Assembly (NCBI GenBank): GCA_050744525.1
Contig: JBOGHG010000208.1
Span: forward strand, 1-7,061
Direction of reading: 5' to 3'
DNA from: DASQUK01 sp050744525
GTDB taxonomy: Bacteria > Actinomycetota > Acidimicrobiia > Acidimicrobiales > VFJN01
Length of the DNA stretch: 7,061 bases
Below the pieces are notes generated by a model, which had not been told where the DNA came from, did no database searches, and saw only the letters and a program-made list of their open reading frames with translations. This document shows, one piece after another, positions 6,730 to 7,061 of the stretch (positions are counted from its first letter, which is position 1; the number at the start of each line of letters is the position of its first letter). Made by a program: the position numbers and the translations under genes.

Positions 6730-7061
6730 GACCCCCTCCCGGCGCCCACCGGCGATCCCTCCACCGGCCGCCCCACCGGCGGTCCTGCCACCGACCGTCG
6801 TGCCGGCGGTCCTGCCACCGGCCGTCGTAGCGGCGTCCCCGAGCGCCCGAACCCGTCACGCCCGAACGCCGGAAGCCGGACCGCCGAGCGCCGGGCGTGC
6901 GCAACGCCGACCAGCAGTCCGGCGGCCAGGTGCCAGCCGCTGGTGTGGCCGAGGTCGATCAGACGACGGGCCGCGGCCTCGAGCCCGCGCGCGCCCGCCA
7001 GGGCCCGGAGCACGCAAGCGGCCTCGGGGACGAGGGCGCCGGCGTCGGCGGCCCCCAGCAG
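6726..7061 (-). CDS. DUF2877 family protein (YlbF/AllH-like), C-terminal part only
   Basis: The reading frame is open to the right edge, so the start and most of the protein lie outside; 111 residues are visible. Residues 37-51 of the visible part (GHTSGWHLAAGLLVG) resemble the conserved C-terminal Gly/Ser-rich block that closes DUF2877 proteins, preceded by a helical Ala/Leu/Arg-rich stretch. In E. coli the DUF2877 protein YlbF (AllH) is encoded with FdrA and YlbE and has been proposed as a component of oxamate carbamoyltransferase. The identification rests on this short block plus the two genes that follow, so it is moderately secure. After the conserved block comes an unusual tail of about 50 residues rich in Arg, Pro and Gly, carrying three imperfect 9-residue repeats (RRPVAGPPA, RRSVAGPPV, GRPVEGSPV). 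The stop TGA overlaps the GTG start of the next gene in the tetranucleotide GTGA (6729-6726). A GTG at 7013 is in frame but is internal to the open frame and unlikely to be the real start. Confidence 0.68.
   Translation of the reverse strand: MLGAADAGALVPEAACVLRALAGARGLEAAARRLIDLGHTSGWHLAAGLLVGVAHARRSAVRLPAFGRDGFGRSGTPLRRPVAGPPARRSVAGPPVGRPVEGSPVGAGRGS
6735..6739 (-). promoter_or_regulatory. Ribosome binding site for the fdrA-like gene
   Basis: GGAGG on the minus strand lies 5 nt upstream of the GTG at 6729. It supports that non-ATG codon as the FdrA start and is embedded in the last codons of the DUF2877 gene. Confidence 0.7.
6749..6829 (-). repeat. Three tandem copies of a 27-bp repeat in the 3' end of the DUF2877 gene
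   Basis: Copies lie at 6749-6775, 6776-6802 and 6803-6829 (plus-strand numbering). The second and third match at 25 of 27 positions, sharing an uninterrupted 18-bp core (6776-6793 and 6803-6820); the first matches the second at about 19 of 27. The period is a multiple of three, so each copy encodes nine residues of the form RxVxGxPxx in the DUF2877 tail and copy-number change would keep the frame. It looks like coding-sequence expansion by replication slippage rather than a regulatory site. Confidence 0.85.

Noticed and set aside
5222..6904. An N-terminal extension of the DUF1116 frame by about 560 codons over fdrA.
   Set aside because: The extension is Arg/Gly-rich without motifs and sits out of frame over a well-matched FdrA. 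The DUF1116 family start fits the ATG at 5221.

Overview
The window is about 70% G+C or higher, with third codon positions almost all G or C, and every gene lies on the minus strand. This suits a high-GC bacterium, most likely an actinobacterium; that is an inference from composition, since no taxonomic marker is present. There is no RNA gene, transposase, CRISPR array or intergenic space. The genes form one compact block whose promoter and first gene start lie beyond the right edge and whose last gene runs off the left edge.

Read in the direction of transcription (right to left), the first three genes are: the C-terminal end of a DUF2877 (YlbF/AllH-like) protein (7061-6726), a complete FdrA-like protein (6729-5218), and a complete DUF1116 (YlbE/AllG-like) protein (5221-3773). 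In enterobacteria these three families are encoded together and have been linked to oxamate carbamoyltransferase, which cleaves oxalurate with phosphate to oxamate and carbamoyl phosphate at the end of anaerobic allantoin breakdown.

The next three genes encode the subunits of a xanthine dehydrogenase/CO dehydrogenase-family molybdenum hydroxylase: FAD subunit (3776-2814), 2Fe-2S subunit (2817-2302) and molybdopterin-binding large subunit (2305-1, lacking its extreme C-terminus). The large subunit has the loop PYRGAGRP where true CO dehydrogenase has AYRCSFR, so it is not expected to oxidise CO. An N-heterocycle, purine-like compound or aldehyde is more likely.

All five gene junctions are 4-nt stop/start overlaps (GTGA or ATGA), so the two enzyme sets should be made together. 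The simplest reading is one catabolic pathway: the hydroxylase oxidises a nitrogen-containing substrate, and the FdrA/DUF1116/DUF2877 set later releases a carbamoyl group as carbamoyl phosphate, from which a carbamate kinase elsewhere could make ATP. The actual substrate cannot be read from the sequence. Two structural oddities stand out: a 19-bp-arm inverted repeat inside the 3' end of the FAD-subunit gene, matching a non-family C-terminal extension, and a triplicated 27-bp repeat in the 3' end of the DUF2877 gene.
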